From the NCBI RefSeq assembly GCF_019511665.1, contig NZ_JAEUAW010000005.1, forward strand, positions 240,351 to 304,350: a DNA stretch of 64,000 bases. Direction: 5' to 3'. Shown in pieces: positions 37,358 to 45,622 of the stretch (the stretch's first letter is position 1; every line of letters begins with the position of its first letter). The translations under genes were made by a program, and so were the position numbers. Source of the stretch: Microbacterium jejuense (GTDB taxonomy: Bacteria; Actinomycetota; Actinomycetes; Actinomycetales; Microbacteriaceae). The notes beneath the pieces were generated by a model that searched no databases, was not told where the DNA came from, and saw only the letters and a list, made by a program, of their open reading frames with translations.

Positions 37358-38287
37358 ATGGTGGTCTGGCGTCGATGGATCTTCCCGATCCTGATGGTGA
37401 TCGTGCTGGGGGCAGGAGCCATCGCCCTCGTGAAGATCGCGTTCTTCCCCGACCAGGCGCCCGCCGCCGCGTTGGAGCCGAGTGCGCAGATCGCCGATCC
37501 CGTGGTCGCCGTCGAGCGCGGCGAGGTCGCCAACGAGCTGAGCCTCACCGGGACGATCGCGCGGGATGCCGCCTACCCGATCCGCTCGGGCGTCGACGGT
37601 CTCGTCACGTCGGTCGACGTCGGCGAGGGCCAGACCGTCGCGGCAGGGCAGAAGCTCTTCACGATCAAGCAGACCGACCCCGTCAAGAACATCGACGTGG
37701 TCGCCCCCGAGGCCGGGGAGGTCACCGAGCTCGCGATCGTCAAGGGTCAGCCGGCGACGATCGGCGGCGAGCTCGTGAAGCTCACCCCGGCGCGGTACCA
37801 CGTGCAGGCCACGGTCGAGCCGGTGCAGCTCTACCGCCTGCTCAACGCGCCCACCGAGGCCGCCGTCACGATCCAGGGCGGCCCGGCGCCATTCACGTGC
37901 ACGGCCCTCAAGGTCGCGGTCGCCGAGGACGGAACGACCACCGTCACGTGCGCCGTGCCCGCCGACCAGACGGTGTTCGCCGGGCTGCAGGCGCAGCTCG
38001 ACATCGATCTCGGCACCGTGTCGGACGTGCTCGTCGTGCCGACGACAGCCGTCAAGGGCGGCGCGGGCACCGGCGTGGTGTGGGTCGACGCCGGGACCGG
38101 CGAGCTGGAGGAGCGCGACGTGTCGCTCGGCGTGAGCGACGGCACGACCGTCGAGGTGACGGCCGGCGTCGAAGAGGGCGAGCAGGTGCGCCAGTTCGTG
38201 CCTGGGCTCGCCGCCGGCAACGAGCCGGTCTGTTACGACGACGGCATGGGCGGCGAGTACTGCGAGCCGGCGGGGTGGAACTGGTGA
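37358..38287 (+). CDS. MacA/HlyD-like periplasmic adaptor subunit of an exporter
   Basis: 309 residues. One N-terminal membrane helix (about 6-28) is followed by a barrel-sandwich/lipoyl-like domain (about 50-130: YPIRSGVDGLVTSVDVGEGQ and VVAPEAGEVTELAIVKGQPA) and a beta-barrel region. It lacks the long coiled-coil hairpin of Gram-negative adaptors, as usual in monoderms. It probably delivers substrate to, or stabilises, the ABC permease encoded downstream. GGAGAGG precedes the ATG. First of four genes; the stop overlaps the ATPase start (GTGA). Confidence 0.85.
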   Translation: MVVWRRWIFPILMVIVLGAGAIALVKIAFFPDQAPAAALEPSAQIADPVVAVERGEVANELSLTGTIARDAAYPIRSGVDGLVTSVDVGEGQTVAAGQKLFTIKQTDPVKNIDVVAPEAGEVTELAIVKGQPATIGGELVKLTPARYHVQATVEPVQLYRLLNAPTEAAVTIQGGPAPFTCTALKVAVAEDGTTTVTCAVPADQTVFAGLQAQLDIDLGTVSDVLVVPTTAVKGGAGTGVVWVDAGTGELEERDVSLGVSDGTTVEVTAGVEEGEQVRQFVPGLAAGNEPVCYDDGMGGEYCEPAGWNW

Positions 38288-39273
38288 GCCTCGTCCGCCT
38301 CGAAGGCGTCGCGAAGCACGTCATTCTGCCCGACGACTCGCGGCTCGACATCCTGCGCGACATCGACCTCGCGATCGCCGCCGGCGACCACGTGGCGATC
38401 GTCGGACGCAGCGGGTCGGGCAAGTCCACCCTGCTGAACCTCATGGGCATGCTCGACCGCCCGTCCGAGGGCGCGGTGTGGTTCCGGGGCGACCCGGTGC
38501 GCCGGATGCGCAAGGGCAAGCTCGACAAGCTGCGCGGACGCAACGTGGGGTTCGTGTTCCAGCAGTTCAACCTGCTCGCCGGGCGCACGGCGCTCGAGAA
38601 CGTCGCGATGCCCCTCGGCTACGCGTCCGGCCGGGACTTCTGGAACCGTCGCCGCACCGCGACGGCGATGCTGGAGCGCGTCGGCCTCGGGCACCGCATC
38701 GAGTCCACGCCCGAGCAGCTGTCGGGCGGCGAGCAGCAGCGCGTCGCCATCGCGCGCGCCCTCGTGCGCCGACCGGCCCTGATCCTCGCCGACGAGCCCA
38801 CCGGCGCCCTCGACGTCGAGACGGGCGGCAGCGTCATGGCGCTGCTCGACGAGATCGCCTCCGAGGCCGACGCCGCCCTCGTCACGATCACCCACGACCT
38901 CCACGTCGCCGCCCGCGCCCGCCGCCACTATCGCCTCGACGCCGGCGTGCTCACCCCGTTCGACCTGTCGGCGCCGGCAGCAGGAGCTGCGGCTGCCGCC
39001 GCCTACGACCGCATCGACCTCGCGCCCGAGCTCGCCGAGAGCGTGAGCGCTCCGGGCTCGGGAGGGCGGGTGGATGCCGCCACCGCGGCGGATGCGACGA
39101 CGTCGGCGCCGGTCGCCGGGGCCGCCGAACCCGACGCGACCACGGCTGTCTCGACCGAGGCCGACGGGGCCGCGCGGGTCGCGGCATCCACTCCCCCGTC
39201 GGCCGACGGAACCGCGCCCGAAGACCGGACAGCGCCCGAGGACGAGCCCGAAGCGGTGGAGGTGGCCTCGTGA
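38284..39273 (+). CDS. MacB-type ABC transporter ATP-binding protein with low-complexity C-terminal tail
   Basis: 329 residues. Walker [10 protein letters not shown] (about 40-48), Q-loop [18 protein letters not shown], signature [15 protein letters not shown] (about 148-162), Walker [13 protein letters not shown] and the H-loop THDLH place it in the MacB/LolD group. The ATPase proper ends near residue 225. About 100 residues of Ala/Thr/Glu/Asp-rich, presumably disordered sequence follow, unusual for the family. That tail contains an inverted GGATGCC pair with rare codons (GCA TCC ACT). Overlaps both neighbours by four bases. Confidence 0.9.
   Translation: MSLVRLEGVAKHVILPDDSRLDILRDIDLAIAAGDHVAIVGRSGSGKSTLLNLMGMLDRPSEGAVWFRGDPVRRMRKGKLDKLRGRNVGFVFQQFNLLAGRTALENVAMPLGYASGRDFWNRRRTATAMLERVGLGHRIESTPEQLSGGEQQRVAIARALVRRPALILADEPTGALDVETGGSVMALLDEIASEADAALVTITHDLHVAARARRHYRLDAGVLTPFDLSAPAAGAAAAAAYDRIDLAPELAESVSAPGSGGRVDAATAADATTSAPVAGAAEPDATTAVSTEADGAARVAASTPPSADGTAPEDRTAPEDEPEAVEVAS
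39066..39192. repeat. GGATGCC inverted pair inside the ABC ATPase tail
   Basis: GTGGATGCCGCC (39070) and GCGGCATCCACTC (39180) face each other about 100 bp apart inside coding sequence, looking like a captured intergenic palindrome. Confidence 0.55.
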
Positions 39274-40481
39274 CGGGCCTGATCGGCGCTCTCGGCGAGG
39301 CGTGGTCGGAGCTGCGGCACCACAAGCTGCGGGTGCTGCTGAGCCTCATCGGCATCGCGGTGTCGGTCGGAGCCCTGACCGCGGTGGTCGCGCTCAGCGA
39401 GTACCAGCAGCAGCAGATGGCCGAGCAGTCCGACCAGAGCGGCGGGCGCCCGGCGACCGTGTCGGTGTCGGCGATGCGCAGTGACGGCGCGCCGATGGAC
39501 TGGGAGGCGTTCGACGCGCACGTGCACGACGTGTCGGAGCGGTACTCGTTCTCGCACCTGACGCGCATCGTCAACCCGGTGACAGCCCAGGTGCAGACGC
39601 CCGAGCAGGTGCAGACGCTCAACCTGCGCCTGGTCGACCCGGCGTACCCGATCATCCACCGCACTCCCCTGCTCGAGGGCCGCTGGTTCGATGAGTCCGA
39701 CGCCGAGCTGCTCGCCCCGCCCGTGGTGATCACGGAGGCGCTGTGGGACGTCTACGGCCGGCCCGACCTCGCCGCCGGGTTCGCGCTGCCGCTGACCGGC
39801 GACGTCGCCGGCTCGTACCCGGTGATCGGCGTGACCCCTCGCGTGTACGACGGCGACACCGAGAAGCTCGCCACCATGCTGTACGACTCGTACACCGCGC
39901 GCGTCGACGCCCTGCCCGCCGACACCTCGGTGACGTGGGAGGTGTGGATGCCCGAGGAGGGCGTCGCCGACGTCGGGCCCGTCCTGGCGATGGACCTGCG
40001 AGCGGGCGTCGACAAGAGCGTCGAGGTGATGGTGTCGCGCACCGACTGGGCGTCGCGCCCGGAGGCGAAGAGCTCGGCGGCCATGTTCGAGCTCATCACC
40101 GGGGCGATCGCGGGTCTCGTGCTGCTGCTCGGCGGCCTCGGCCTCGTGAACATCCAGCTCGTGGCGATGCGCCAGCGCATCCGCGAGATCGGCGTGCGCC
40201 GCAGCTTCGGCGCGACCGGCGGCCGCATCTTCACCTCGGTGCTGCTGGAGAGCGTCGTGGCCACCGCGGTGGCGGGCGTGATCGGCATCGCCCTGGCCGT
40301 CGCGATCCTCAAGGCCCCGTTCGTGCTCGACATGTTCCAGGGGATGCAGGACATCCCGCCGTTCCCGATGCGGGCGGCCGTCACCGGACTCGTCGCCGCC
40401 GTCGCGATCGGTGCGCTCGCCGGCTTCATCCCCGCACTCATGGCTGTGAGGTCCAACGTCATCGACGCACTCCGCTTCTGA
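39270..40481 (+). CDS. MacB/FtsX-like ABC transporter permease
   Basis: 403 residues. TM1 (about 20-42), a large extracytoplasmic MacB_PCD domain (about 45-280), then three C-terminal membrane helices (about 285-390). The cytoplasmic loop REIGVRRSFGATGGRIFTSVLLES is the FtsX-domain signature. The mechanotransmission architecture suggests extrusion of a peptide, antibiotic or lipid, not import. GTG start overlaps the ATPase stop. Forms a complete adaptor-ATPase-permease set. Confidence 0.9.
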   Translation: MTGLIGALGEAWSELRHHKLRVLLSLIGIAVSVGALTAVVALSEYQQQQMAEQSDQSGGRPATVSVSAMRSDGAPMDWEAFDAHVHDVSERYSFSHLTRIVNPVTAQVQTPEQVQTLNLRLVDPAYPIIHRTPLLEGRWFDESDAELLAPPVVITEALWDVYGRPDLAAGFALPLTGDVAGSYPVIGVTPRVYDGDTEKLATMLYDSYTARVDALPADTSVTWEVWMPEEGVADVGPVLAMDLRAGVDKSVEVMVSRTDWASRPEAKSSAAMFELITGAIAGLVLLLGGLGLVNIQLVAMRQRIREIGVRRSFGATGGRIFTSVLLESVVATAVAGVIGIALAVAILKAPFVLDMFQGMQDIPPFPMRAAVTGLVAAVAIGALAGFIPALMAVRSNVIDALRF

Positions 40482-40536
40482 CACCCGTCTGCGCTCCAGC
40501 CCGGGCGCAGCCGCACTCCGTCCCGAAGGAGATCCC

Positions 40537-41175
40537 ATGTCCGTCCGCCAGAGCCTGCTGGCCATCCTCGATCAGGGCCCGTGCTACGGGTATCAGCTGC
40601 GCGCCGAGTTCGACCGGCGCACCGGATCCACCTGGCCGCTCAACGTCGGCCAGATCTACAACACGCTCGACCGCCTCGAACGCGACGGCCTCGTCGAGAA
40701 GGACGACGTCGACGAGCACGGCCATGTGTACTGGCAGATCACCGACGCGGGCCGCGACGAGGTGCGTTCGTGGCTGGACTCGCCGGTCGAGCGGGGCCAG
40801 GGCACGCGCGACGAGCTCGCCATCAAGCTGGCGGTCGCCGCCACCCTGCCCGGCGTCGAGGTCGGCGAGATCATCCAGACGCAGCGGCGTGCGTCGGTCG
40901 CGAAGCTGCAGGAGCTCCAGCGAGCGAAGTACGACGGCGACGGCGCCGGTGGCGCTGCCGGAACGACCGTCGGCCCCGAAGAGCTGGCGTGGTCGCTCGT
41001 CGTCGACTCGATGATCTTCGCGGCCGAGGCCGAGGTGCGCTGGCTCGACCACTCCGAGGAGCGCCTGGCGATGCATCCCGACCACGCCATGGCGCTGTCG
41101 CTGTCGACCGAGAAGCCCAAGCGGGGGCGTCCGACGAAGGCCGAGGCCTCGCACTCCGCCCGCACCGCACTCTGA
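40537..41175 (+). CDS. PadR-family transcriptional regulator
   Basis: 212 residues. N-terminal winged helix (about 1-85: LLAILDQGPCYGYQLRAEF, WPLNVGQIYNTLDRLERDGLV), then a C-terminal Vir_AS dimerisation domain and a basic tail. AAGGAGATCCC is an optimal ribosome-binding site. Located 55 bp after the exporter permease. By analogy with LmrR and other PadR proteins it should repress the exporter from the 37303 operator and respond to the exported drug (inference). Confidence 0.9.
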   Translation: MSVRQSLLAILDQGPCYGYQLRAEFDRRTGSTWPLNVGQIYNTLDRLERDGLVEKDDVDEHGHVYWQITDAGRDEVRSWLDSPVERGQGTRDELAIKLAVAATLPGVEVGEIIQTQRRASVAKLQELQRAKYDGDGAGGAAGTTVGPEELAWSLVVDSMIFAAEAEVRWLDHSEERLAMHPDHAMALSLSTEKPKRGRPTKAEASHSARTAL

Positions 41176-41183
41176 CGAGGGGT

Positions 41184-41231
41184 GGATGCCGCGGCCCGCG
41201 GCCGTCCGAAGGGGCCGGGCTTGCGGCATCC
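41184..41231. terminator. Terminator-like hairpin after padR with a GGATGCC pair
   Basis: GGATGCCGC (41184) and GCGGCATCC (41223) with an inner GGCCC/GGGCC; begins eight bases after the padR stop. Confidence 0.6.
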
Positions 41232-41255
41232 TGTCGTCTCCCAGGCGGCCCCCGC

Positions 41256-41261
41256 TACGCT
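41256..41261 (+). promoter_or_regulatory. Leaderless -10 box (TACGCT) of the helicase gene
   Basis: TACGCT, five bases before GTG 41267. Confidence 0.6.
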
Positions 41262-41266
41262 TAACT

Positions 41267-43162
41267 GTGCACACGAACGCCGACCAGATCGAAGACGAGG
41301 CTCAGACCGAGCCCGCAGCGATGACCTTCTCAGACCTCGGGCTCAGCGCGCCCGTCCTCAAGGCGCTGAAGGACATCGGCTACGAGACCCCTTCGGCGAT
41401 CCAGGCGGCGACCATCCCGACGCTCCTCGGCGGGCGCGACGTCGTGGGCATGGCGCAGACCGGAACGGGCAAGACCGCCGCGTTCGCGCTGCCGATCATC
41501 GACCGGCTCGACCTGTCGCAGAAGGCCCCGCAGGCGCTCGTCCTCGCCCCCACGCGCGAGCTCGCGCTGCAGGTGTGCGAGGCGTTCGAGAAGTACGCGG
41601 CGCATCTGAAGGACGTGCACATCCTTCCCGTCTACGGCGGGCAGGGCTACGGCGTGCAGCTGTCGGCGCTGCGTCGCGGCGTGCACATCGTCGTCGGCAC
41701 ACCCGGCCGCATCATCGACCACCTCGAGAAGGGCACGCTCGACCTGTCGGAGCTGCAGTACCTCGTGCTCGACGAGGCCGACGAGATGCTCAAGATGGGC
41801 TTCGCCGAGGACGTCGAGACGATCCTCGCCGAGACCCCCGACACCAAGCAGGTCGCGCTGTTCTCGGCCACAATGCCGGCGCAGATCCGCCGCATGTCGA
41901 AGCAGTACCTGCACGATCCCGAAGAGATCACCGTCAAGGCCAAGACGCAGACGTCGGCCAACATCACGCAGCGCTACCTCATCAGCGCGTGGCAGCAGAA
42001 GATGGACGCCCTGACGCGCATCCTCGAGGTCGAGAACTTCGACGGCATGATCGTCTTCGGCCGCACCCGCAGCGTCACCGAAGAGATCGCAGAGAAGCTG
42101 CGCGCCCGCGGCTACTCCGCCGCCGCCATCAACGGCGACATCGCCCAGCCGCAGCGCGAGAAGACGGTCAACCAGCTGAAGTCGGGCAAGCTCGACATCC
42201 TCGTCGCGACCGACGTCGCCGCACGCGGCCTCGACGTGGAGCGCGTGTCGCACGTCATCAACTACGACATCCCGACCGACGCCGAGTCGTACGTCCACCG
42301 CATCGGGCGCACCGGCCGTGCCGGCCGCTCGGGCGACGCGATCAGCTTCGTGACGCCCCGTGAGCGCGGCCTCGTCAAGATGATCGAGCGCGCCACGCGC
42401 CAGGAGCTCACCGAGATGGCGCTGCCGAGCGTCGACGAGGTCAACGTGACCCGCCTGTCGCGCTTCGACGACCGCATCACGGCCGCCCTCGACGAGAGCG
42501 CCCGGATCGAGGCGTTCCGCGACATCATCGCCCACTACGTGCGCCACCACGATGTGCCCGAGGTCGACGTGGCCGCAGCGCTCGCCGTCGTCGCGCAGGG
42601 CGAGACACCCCTGCTGCTGGAGCCCGACCCCGAGCCCGCGCCGCGCCGCGAGCGCCCGGACCGCGGCGACCGCCCGGACCGCGGGGACCGCTTCGAGCGT
42701 GGCGACCGCCCCGAGCGCCGCACGCCGCGCGAGGGCTTCGCGACGTATCGCATCAACGTCGGAAAGCGCCAGCGCGTCGAGCCCCGCCAGATCGTCGGCG
42801 CGCTCGCGAACGAGGGCGGCCTGCGCCGCGACGACTTCGGCGCGATCAAGATCATGCCGGACTTCTCGCTGGTCGAGCTCCCCGCCGAACTCCCCCAGGG
42901 CGCCCTGGACCGCCTCGCCGACACGCGGATCTCCGGTCAGCTCATCGAGCTCCGGCTCGACTCCGGGCGCCCGCAGCGTCGAGCGGATGCCACCGGCCGC
43001 GGCCGCCGCGACGACCGGGGTTCGGGCGACCGGGGCGGCTACGGCGGCCGGGGCTCGTACGGCGACTCCGGCTCGCGCGGCTCCTACCGTGACTCGGGGT
43101 CGAAGGGCTCGTACCGCGACTCGGGCGACCGCAAGCCGCGTCACAAACGCGACGCCGGCTGA
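41267..43162 (+). CDS. DEAD-box RNA helicase (DeaD/CsdA-like)
   Basis: 631 residues. Q motif TFSDLGLSAPVLKALKDIGYETPSAIQ, Walker A AQTGTGKT (63-70), DEAD (169-172), SAT in FSATMPAQ, VATDVAARGLDVERV and HRIGRTGRAGR complete the core (to about 400). A dimerisation-like segment, an Arg/Asp repeat (RPDRGDRPDRGDRFERGDRP, about 462-482), a DbpA-type RNA-binding domain (about 490-570: YRINVGKRQRVEPRQIVGAL) and a Gly/Arg/Ser tail follow. Role: ribosome assembly or cold-shock RNA unwinding. GTG 41267 is chosen from the leaderless box; ATG 41321 is an alternative. Confidence 0.93.
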   Translation: MHTNADQIEDEAQTEPAAMTFSDLGLSAPVLKALKDIGYETPSAIQAATIPTLLGGRDVVGMAQTGTGKTAAFALPIIDRLDLSQKAPQALVLAPTRELALQVCEAFEKYAAHLKDVHILPVYGGQGYGVQLSALRRGVHIVVGTPGRIIDHLEKGTLDLSELQYLVLDEADEMLKMGFAEDVETILAETPDTKQVALFSATMPAQIRRMSKQYLHDPEEITVKAKTQTSANITQRYLISAWQQKMDALTRILEVENFDGMIVFGRTRSVTEEIAEKLRARGYSAAAINGDIAQPQREKTVNQLKSGKLDILVATDVAARGLDVERVSHVINYDIPTDAESYVHRIGRTGRAGRSGDAISFVTPRERGLVKMIERATRQELTEMALPSVDEVNVTRLSRFDDRITAALDESARIEAFRDIIAHYVRHHDVPEVDVAAALAVVAQGETPLLLEPDPEPAPRRERPDRGDRPDRGDRFERGDRPERRTPREGFATYRINVGKRQRVEPRQIVGALANEGGLRRDDFGAIKIMPDFSLVELPAELPQGALDRLADTRISGQLIELRLDSGRPQRRADATGRGRRDDRGSGDRGGYGGRGSYGDSGSRGSYRDSGSKGSYRDSGDRKPRHKRDAG

Positions 43163-43223
43163 GGCATCCACTCTCCATCCGCGCCGCGCGCTCAGCGTGT
43201 GCCGCCCCTCGTCGACATCGGCA

Positions 43224-43323
43224 GAATCGGATCCGCGTCTGCGGACCGGGCCGACGACACGCCGACGGCTGCCCCCGTGCAGCGGCGTGTCGCGCCCGGC
43301 GTCCGCACACGCGGATCCGATTC
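43224..43323. repeat. 100-base nested hairpin (23-bp outer stem)
   Basis: Outer arms 43224-43246 and 43301-43323 pair with one mismatch. Inside, CGACACGCC (43255) pairs with GGCGTGTCG (43284) and GCTGC (43268) with GCAGC (43279). The whole element folds on itself. It shares the core AATCGG-ATCCGCG with the 6911 hairpin. Confidence 0.82.
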
Positions 43324-43340
43324 CGTGCCGGCGGGAGAAT

Positions 43341-43387
43341 GGATGCCGCCGGCCGAGGCCTGCGGCGCGCGCGAGGTGGCGGCATCC
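43341..43387. terminator. GGATGCC-pair hairpin downstream of the helicase gene
   Basis: GGATGCCGCC (43341-43350) and GGCGGCATCC (43378-43387); about 180 bases after the helicase stop, so only a possible terminator. Confidence 0.45.
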
Positions 43388-43472
43388 ACTCTTCGAAGGG
43401 TGGATCGAGACGCTGTGCGCGAACAATCCCCAGGGACGGGGCTGCGCCTCAGCCCGCTCCCAGCCGCGCCCG

Positions 43473-43478
43473 TAGGAT
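43473..43478 (+). promoter_or_regulatory. Leaderless -10 box (TAGGAT) of the coiled-coil gene
   Basis: TAGGAT, six bases before ATG 43485. Confidence 0.65.
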
Positions 43479-43484
43479 CGATCC

Positions 43485-44843
43485 ATGGCCGGATTCTGGG
43501 GCAGACGCAAGCGCGAGCAAGAAGAGCTGACCGCACAGGACGCGGATCTCGCGCGCCGTGCGCAGCAGGCGCTGGTGGCCGCAGACGAGCGCATCCGCAC
43601 GACGACCGACGAGCTCGCGTTCGCCGAGGCCGAGCTGGGCCCGGGGGCCACGAAGGACCTCCGCGAGGCGCTGGAGTCTGTGCGCACGCATCTGCAGGAG
43701 GCCTTCCAGCTCCACCAGCTGAACCACGACGACATCCCCGACACTCCCGAAGAGCTGCGCACCCGCAACGCCCGCATCGTGCAGCTGTGCGAGTGGGCCG
43801 AAGATCTGCTCGACGACCGCACCGAGGCGCTCGCGGCGCCGATCGAGCGCGCGCGCCGCGCTTCCGAGATCATCGCGAAGATCCGGGCGGATGCCGCCCG
43901 CCTGCGCCTCGCGCTGCCCGATGCCCGCGCGACCGTCGACCGCCTGTCGGCGCGGTACGCGGCGAATGCGCTCGCCCAGATCGACGCCAACCCGGCAGAG
44001 GCGGAGCAGCTGCTCGGGTTCGCGGAGCACAGCGCCGGCGTCGCCGAGCGGCGTCGCGAGGCCGGGCAGCGCGAGCAGGCGAGCATGGCGCTGGAGGCAT
44101 CCATCGAGTCCGTGCGCCGGGCCGAGAAGCTGATCGAGGCGGTCGAGACCTTCGAGGTCGAGGCGCTGCGGGCGGAGTCGACGCTCGCCGCGATCGTGGA
44201 GGACTCGCGGGGCGACCTCGTCGTGGCCCTCAAAGAGCCCGCGACGCCCGCCGTCAGCGCGGCGATCGAGGAGCTTCAGGCCGCGCTGGCCGCGCTTCCT
44301 GCCGGCGGCGTCAACACCGACCCGTTCGAGCAGCTCACCCGGCTGCGCGAGGCGAACGCGGGGCTGGACGCCGCGATCGCCGCGGCCCGCGAGCGTGCCG
44401 CCCGTCCGATCCCGCCGCTCGAGCACGTGCGCCACGCGATCGACGACGCCGACCGGCAGCTCGCCGTGACGCGCGACGTCATCGCCGGGCACCGCGGCTG
44501 GATCGGCGCCGACGCGCGCACGCGCCTCGCCGAGGCCGAGCGTGTGCGTGCCGACCTCGACCGCCTGCTCGGCACGTCGGCCGCAGCGGTCACCGCGATC
44601 GACGAGGACCACCGCGAGGAGGCGTTCGCCATGGCCCGTCGCGCGGCGTTCCTCGCGAGCGAGGCGCTCCAGCTCGCGCAGCGCGACATCGACAACGCCC
44701 GCCCGCAGCCCGACCAATGGGGTGGTCCCGGGTACGGCCAGCGCGGCGGCTACGGCGGCCGCGGCAACGGCGGCTCCGACGTCATGGGCGGCATCCTCGG
44801 CGGACTCGTCATCGGCAGCCTGCTCGACGGATTCTTCGACTGA
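43485..44843 (+). CDS. Cytoplasmic coiled-coil protein resembling the C-terminal part of actinobacterial TPM-domain proteins
   Basis: 452 residues, almost entirely alpha-helical and rich in Ala, Arg and Glu with heptad-like spacing (about 10-410), then a Gly-rich tail (QWGGPGYGQRGGYGGRGNGG) and a hydrophobic end GGILGGLVIGSLLDGFFD. There is no signal peptide. Actinobacterial TPM proteins carry an exported TPM domain before a similar coiled-coil and Gly-rich end; here that domain is absent. The link to TPM proteins is inference from layout only. Function unknown. Confidence 0.6.
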   Translation: MAGFWGRRKREQEELTAQDADLARRAQQALVAADERIRTTTDELAFAEAELGPGATKDLREALESVRTHLQEAFQLHQLNHDDIPDTPEELRTRNARIVQLCEWAEDLLDDRTEALAAPIERARRASEIIAKIRADAARLRLALPDARATVDRLSARYAANALAQIDANPAEAEQLLGFAEHSAGVAERRREAGQREQASMALEASIESVRRAEKLIEAVETFEVEALRAESTLAAIVEDSRGDLVVALKEPATPAVSAAIEELQAALAALPAGGVNTDPFEQLTRLREANAGLDAAIAAARERAARPIPPLEHVRHAIDDADRQLAVTRDVIAGHRGWIGADARTRLAEAERVRADLDRLLGTSAAAVTAIDEDHREEAFAMARRAAFLASEALQLAQRDIDNARPQPDQWGGPGYGQRGGYGGRGNGGSDVMGGILGGLVIGSLLDGFFD

Positions 44844-45096
44844 CCGCGGCCGCCGGCATCCCCTCGTCTTGATCTGCGGCGGCTTCGCCCTGACGCGGTC
44901 CTCAGTTGAGGATCGCTGCTGATCTGCCGACGCATCTGCCGTTGCGAGCTCCGCAGCTCGGCCCTGGTCCTCAGTTGAGGACGCGCACCCTGCGCCTCCC
45001 CAACTGCCAGGCCCGGCACGGCATGCGAGCCGGAATGGGGATGCCTCGGCCCGGCGCCGAGCGCAGGGTCGAGGCATCCGCTGCCCGTCGCGCTCG
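44844..45096. repeat. Convergent gap with repeated TCCTCAGTTGAGGA palindrome
   Basis: GGTCCTCAGTTGAGGA occurs at 44897-44912 and again at 44966-44981; each is a 6-bp inverted repeat (TCCTCA/TGAGGA). ATCTGCSG also repeats. Downstream lies the hairpin at 45039. No gene seen. Confidence 0.7.
45039..45079. terminator. Bidirectional terminator with a GGATGCC pair
   Basis: GGATGCCTCG / CGAGGCATCC arms with an inner CTCGGC/GCCGAG stem, 17 bases from the DUF1772 stop, between convergent genes. The base after GCC changed to T here and pairs with a compensating A. Confidence 0.68.
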
Positions 45097-45570
45097 TCAG
45101 CCGAGGAGGATCGTCGCGCACAGGAGCAGGATGGCCAGTCCGAGGAGGACGCCGCGCAGCGGGATGATCGACTCCCAGCGGGCTTGAAGGGCCCGGGCGT
45201 CCGTCGGCACCTCGTCGGCGAGAGCGGCCGCCGTCAGCACCTTGTTGATCGGCGCCGAGATGCGGGCGAAGAGCGTCAGCCACACGAGCAGCAGCAGCAG
45301 CGCGACCACAGACAGGACGGCGGTGACCGCCGTGCCCCACAAGAGCGAGAGTCCGGCGGTCGCCGCGGTCAGGACGGTGCCGGAGATGCCGACGACCGGG
45401 AACCGCCGGTCGCCGTAGTAGTGGCCGCGGCCGGTGACCTGCACGAGGATGCGGTCGTCGAGCTCGGCGTAGACGGGACGCTGTACGACGGCGGACGCGA
45501 CGTCCGTGCCGTAGATGACGGCGAGCGCGAGGATCGCGAGGGTGGCGGTGGCGCCGATGACGAGGTCCAT
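45097..45570 (-). CDS. DUF1772-type four-helix membrane protein
   Basis: 157 residues with four membrane helices (about 3-22, 55-78, 82-104, 137-156). GTDVASAVVQRPVYAELDD and RGHYYGDRRFPVVGI lie in the first loop and FARISAPINKVLTAAALADEVPTDARALQARWE in the third, as in DUF1772 (anthrone-oxygenase-like) proteins. ATG 45570, with TTGGAG five bases upstream, is better than an in-frame codon at 45591. Divergent from the TetR gene and sharing its operator, so it is the likely regulated target. Confidence 0.8.
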   Translation of the reverse strand: MDLVIGATATLAILALAVIYGTDVASAVVQRPVYAELDDRILVQVTGRGHYYGDRRFPVVGISGTVLTAATAGLSLLWGTAVTAVLSVVALLLLLVWLTLFARISAPINKVLTAAALADEVPTDARALQARWESIIPLRGVLLGLAILLLCATILLG

Positions 45571-45583
45571 GGAGTCTCCAAGT

Positions 45584-45614
45584 GTTATCACTGCTAACAG
45601 TTAGCGGTGCTAAC
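45584..45614. promoter_or_regulatory. Tandem TetR operator between DUF1772 and tetR genes
   Basis: GTTATC-ACT-GCTAAC (45584-45598) and GTTAGC-GGT-GCTAAC (45600-45614), two 15-bp dyads with centres 16 bp apart. The middle half-sites also form GCTAAC-A-GTTAGC. The second dyad overlaps the tetR -10 box, so binding should repress both genes. Confidence 0.78.
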
Positions 45615-45616
45615 AT
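45611..45616 (+). promoter_or_regulatory. Leaderless -10 box (TAACAT) of the tetR gene
   Basis: TAACAT, six bases before ATG 45623, embedded in the operator. Confidence 0.65.
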
Positions 45617-45622
45617 AGCGAC

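Larger units (their letters stand above)
43163..43484. other. 322-bp non-coding gap between helicase and coiled-coil gene
   Basis: Holds the extended hairpin 43224-43323, a second GGATGCCGCC/GGCGGCATCC pair (43341-43387) and the -10 box of the next gene. I see no convincing coding frame or tRNA. Confidence 0.7.
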
